Assembly (NCBI RefSeq): GCF_018687755.1 | Contig: NZ_CP061305.1 | Coordinates: 1,983,099-2,047,098, forward strand | Reading direction: 5' to 3' | Length of the DNA stretch: 64,000 bases | Source of the DNA: Polynucleobacter sp. JS-Mosq-20-D10 | GTDB lineage: Bacteria > Pseudomonadota > Gammaproteobacteria > Burkholderiales > Burkholderiaceae | Part shown: positions 61,390 to 64,000 of the stretch, piece by piece | How the letters are laid out: every line of letters begins with the position of its first letter | How positions within the stretch are numbered: position 1 is the first letter of the stretch | Notes under the pieces: generated by a model | What the model saw: only the letters and a program-made list of their open reading frames with translations | Told to the model about the DNA's origin: nothing | Databases searched by the model: none | Position numbers and translations under genes: made by a program

Positions 61390-61734
61390 ATGCGTGACTA
61401 CACCTACATAGAAGGCTATCGTTTCAGCATTTGGAATGTCTACCGTAGTAAGAGGTTTGATGTTGATAGGCTAGATATCAACTGGGCAGATAAAGATAAG
61501 CCTGAATTTATTCGGGGATTAAGAATAGTTGATCACAACGAATCTGAAACTTACATAGTGCATGGTGATGAGGCTGATAACTTAGCTTACAGCATGTGTT
61601 TTCTAAATGGCGAGAATAGAGATAACAAGCCTGATCATTTTGATAGCTATTTAACGCTGGCGACAAGTAAGAAAGAATATTTAGTTCATAAGTTATTTGA
61701 AGGTGAAAAACCTGCTGAAGAGGCTGTTCACTAA
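61390..61734 (+). CDS. Hypothetical protein
   Basis: 114 residues, acidic, no recognised domain (starts MRDYTYIEGYRFSIWNVYRS). It has a good ribosome site (AAAGGA) and is followed 3 nt later by the next gene, suggesting an operon. Confidence 0.65.
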   Translation: MRDYTYIEGYRFSIWNVYRSKRFDVDRLDINWADKDKPEFIRGLRIVDHNESETYIVHGDEADNLAYSMCFLNGENRDNKPDHFDSYLTLATSKKEYLVHKLFEGEKPAEEAVH

Positions 61735-61737
61735 ACC

Positions 61738-62310
61738 ATGTCTGGATCTTTAGTAATTGATACAAGCGAATTCTTGGCGGCATTAATCAGACTAAAACCT
61801 GTTGCCCCTAGACGCAGGAAAACAACTCGTATTGGTATTGCTAAAAAAGTTATTGAGGATGATTTTTATATTTCCTTTTTATTTGGGGAAGCTGTCTTTA
61901 GTAGTCATGGTGTACAAACAAGGTGCGTAGTTGAAAAGGCAAACTGGCGGGGCTATGTCAGCACTGACTTTGGTATGGTGCTTACCTTTCTTAAAGGTAA
62001 GCCCTCAGGCAAAACGGTCACCATTTCTTTTCTTGGTAACAAATTAAAAATCGAATCCTTAACTATTGCCTGTCAATGGGCGCCAGTCCCTGACTGGATT
62101 GGGGAAATGAGCACCGAAGCTCTTTTTCTAAGCGAGAAGGCCAAGATAAAAGAAGATCTTATGTACTGTCCCAAGTGTGGAAAAAGACAAATTATTGTCT
62201 TAAGTCATAAGCCACACATGCAACTGGAGCTCGACTCTCCAAAGTTACCGAAGATCCTACCTAATCGCCAATGTAAATCCTGCAAGCATGGCTGGTTAGA
62301 AATCTCATAA
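61738..62310 (+). CDS. Hypothetical protein with C-terminal zinc ribbon
   Basis: 190 residues. The C-terminus carries two CxxC pairs (YCPKCGKRQ and QCKSCKHGW), a likely zinc ribbon. The middle (KANWRGYVSTDFGMVLTFLK, GKTVTISFLGNKLKIESL) has a strand pattern that vaguely resembles a sliding-clamp domain. That resemblance is weak. Confidence 0.65.
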   Translation: MSGSLVIDTSEFLAALIRLKPVAPRRRKTTRIGIAKKVIEDDFYISFLFGEAVFSSHGVQTRCVVEKANWRGYVSTDFGMVLTFLKGKPSGKTVTISFLGNKLKIESLTIACQWAPVPDWIGEMSTEALFLSEKAKIKEDLMYCPKCGKRQIIVLSHKPHMQLELDSPKLPKILPNRQCKSCKHGWLEIS

Positions 62311-62323
62311 ATGACGAGAAATT

Positions 62324-62569
62324 ATGAAGAACATAACTATTAGAAACTGTACCTTTGCCTTTCGCTGTAAAGCGAACTGGGATGCCATGACGCAAACAGA
62401 TACGGAGGGTAAAGTTCGCTTTTGTTTGGACTGCCAAAAAGAAGTTTTTTTATGTGAAAACGATGAAGAGCTAATTAGCAACGTAGTGAACAATCGCTGT
62501 ATCGCATTGATACGAGAAGAGCGCGGTCAGTCACGCAGGTTGCTCGGCGAAGTGATCAATAGAGGCTAA
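62324..62569 (+). CDS. Small cysteine-rich protein
   Basis: 81 residues. The pattern FRCKANWDAMTQTDTEGKV, RFCLDCQKEVFLC and NNRCIAL matches a recurrent family of small proteins with a C...CxxC layout that may bind metal. The function is unknown. Confidence 0.68.
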   Translation: MKNITIRNCTFAFRCKANWDAMTQTDTEGKVRFCLDCQKEVFLCENDEELISNVVNNRCIALIREERGQSRRLLGEVINRG

Positions 62570-62571
62570 CT

Positions 62572-63102
62572 ATGAAGAAAAGTCTTTACATCACCTTAGC
62601 CATAATCCTAGCAACACCTTTCACAGCATATTTGGTGATCCAATGTATCGATCCGTCAGATCCTGATTTGGTCTATGTTAAAAAGCCCAGTCTGTTTTCT
62701 GGTGCGTGGCAAAAAGTAGCCTACTCCGATAACTTTTCTGAATATATTGAGCCTAAAAAAATGGCGAGGAATTTAGATTCGACAGTAGATATAGTAACGA
62801 TGAGAAATTACTTTAAGCCTCAGTTAGACGACGATAGCGACAAAAGTATCAGTTATAAATCCCAAGTCTCTTATGAAACTATCGACTGCTTCAATCAAAC
62901 AGTTACCGTCACTAAGATGTATCGATTGAGCGAGCAGTTTACTAAAGGATCTTTAATTGACGAGCCTATTGAACCAGTCTCTACCCCCATCCGCGTTAAT
63001 GCTCGATCAATTGGTTTTAGCAAAATTCGTAAAGTCTGCGAATTATCTAATTTATCTACCGATCCTCAGTATATTAAAAGTAGCTTTATGAATAGCATTT
63101 AA
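62572..63102 (+). CDS. Surface-adhesin E-like protein
   Basis: 176 residues. A hydrophobic N-terminus (about 5-25) is followed by a domain beginning WQKVAYSDNFSEYIEP and DIVTMRNYFKP, and ending in VNARSIGFSKIRKVC with paired cysteines. The layout resembles PF16747. It is weakly supported. Confidence 0.55.
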   Translation: MKKSLYITLAIILATPFTAYLVIQCIDPSDPDLVYVKKPSLFSGAWQKVAYSDNFSEYIEPKKMARNLDSTVDIVTMRNYFKPQLDDDSDKSISYKSQVSYETIDCFNQTVTVTKMYRLSEQFTKGSLIDEPIEPVSTPIRVNARSIGFSKIRKVCELSNLSTDPQYIKSSFMNSI

Positions 63103-63167
63103 AAATACATAACGAGCTAGTAATCACCTATAGTTATAGAAACTGTGTTTATTTCAGGAAATGAGCA

Positions 63168-64000
63168 ATGAGTGACCTAGAGCGCCTCCATCGCATCAAA
63201 TATATGATTCAGGCCCGCAAATGCGTGCCCATTCAAGACTTCCTAGAAGAGCTTGAAATCTCTAAGGCCACCTTTAAGCGTGATTTAGAGTATCTAAGAG
63301 ACAGGATGAATGCCTCAATCATCTTTGATCGTTCCGAAGGTGGTTATCGCTTTGATAAACCTAATTCGGGAGAAAAGATTGAACTACCAGGATTATGGTT
63401 CTCGGAAAAAGAAGTAACCGCCCTTGTACTAATGCAACATCTTCTATCAGGCTTAGATAAAGGGGGGTTGATTGAACCACACATTGCTCCACTTACCTCA
63501 ATCATTGATGGCATTCTTGGGCAAAGTAACACTCCAGCAAAAGAACTGCGTAAGAGACTAAAAGTATTTGGAATGTCGTCACGTAAAAGTTCTATCGAAA
63601 GTTTTGAAGAAGTTGGTAATGCTCTCCTAACTCGCAAAAGGCTTCACATTACCTACTATGCACGCGGCAAAGATGAAACCACTGAGCGTGAAATATCTCC
63701 ACAACGATTAATCTTTTATAGAGATAACTGGTATCTAGATGCCTACTGTCACCTACGGAATGATTTGCGTAGCTTTGCCGTGGACTGTATTGGCAAGGTA
63801 ATCATTACTAATATAAAGGCAGATGAAATTTCAGAAAAACAATTACACGAACACTTTGCAGAAAGCTATGGAATTTTCTCAGGCAAAGCTATTCAACGTT
63901 GCAAGTTAAAGTTCTCGCCTGAAAAGGCTAGATGGGTAAGTGCCGAGACTTGGCATGGCCAACAGGTTGGCACTTTCGACAAAGAAGGCAACTACCTTCT
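63168..64000 (+). CDS. WYL-domain transcriptional regulator (cut by window edge)
   Basis: At least 277 residues; the gene continues past the window. An N-terminal HTH (VPIQDFLEELEISKATFKRD) is followed by the WYL domain (LIFYRDNWYLDAYCHLRNDL, with N-WYL at about 187-190) and a C-terminal extension (about 240 on). The ATG at 63168 follows CAGGAAATG. Such regulators often repress neighbouring defence genes; targets here are not visible. Confidence 0.88.
   Translation, partial: MSDLERLHRIKYMIQARKCVPIQDFLEELEISKATFKRDLEYLRDRMNASIIFDRSEGGYRFDKPNSGEKIELPGLWFSEKEVTALVLMQHLLSGLDKGGLIEPHIAPLTSIIDGILGQSNTPAKELRKRLKVFGMSSRKSSIESFEEVGNALLTRKRLHITYYARGKDETTEREISPQRLIFYRDNWYLDAYCHLRNDLRSFAVDCIGKVIITNIKADEISEKQLHEHFAESYGIFSGKAIQRCKLKFSPEKARWVSAETWHGQQVGTFDKEGNYL

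Overview
The window looks like a chromosome segment of a betaproteobacterium of the Burkholderiales, most like a freshwater Polynucleobacter-type organism. This is inferred from family content and layout: a DksA with a degenerate zinc finger, the MetX/MetW pair, an SAH riboswitch before ahcY, a phasin, and mreBCD-mrdA-rodA beside gatCAB. It is not a database result.

Region 1-36 kb is ordinary, densely packed core genome. It holds the methionine cycle (ahcY, metK) with two candidate riboswitches, lipid A acylation (three LpxL-like acyltransferases and an LpxO-like hydroxylase), dapF, pyrE, xth, metX-metW, slmA, argB, dksA, a COG0523 zinc GTPase, xerC, gatCAB, the rod-shape operon mreBCD-mrdA-rodA, hupB, a carbonic anhydrase, a 23S pseudouridine synthase and prfC. 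prfC appears to begin with a non-NTG codon. A run of small accessory genes follows.

Region 36.3-48.6 kb is an accessory array. Single genes or gene pairs, nearly all on the minus strand (sodC, a PF03640 lipoprotein, a CBS protein, a fumarylacetoacetase-like enzyme, an SGNH protein, an acyltransferase, an HTH protein plus histidine kinase, a patatin, a BLUF photosensor, a tautomerase plus GST), are separated by decayed copies of one composite element. The element is a hairpin terminator and, usually 27 nt further on, the 3' half of a tRNA-Phe gene. Several genes end within a few bases of the anticodon-loop edge of the fragment, much as integron cassettes end at attC. The best copy (48574-48618) matches 45 nt of a tRNA-Phe from the anticodon loop to CCA. 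I read the region as serial integration at a tRNA-Phe gene, with the intact tRNA probably beyond base 64000.

Region 48.6-64 kb is the adjoining mobile island. It carries two tyrosine recombinases, a DUF6641 protein, a very acidic protein, a clamp-loader-like AAA+ ATPase operon, and a five-gene overlapping operon with two DNA methyltransferases, two unrecognised proteins and an unusual 4Fe-4S plus RecB-type nuclease fusion. Small secreted or zinc-binding proteins and a WYL regulator cut by the window edge follow. A 15-bp near-palindrome (GTCGTTTWAAACGAC) recurs at gene-module borders, brackets the methyltransferase/nuclease operon, and also lies in frame inside two coding sequences.
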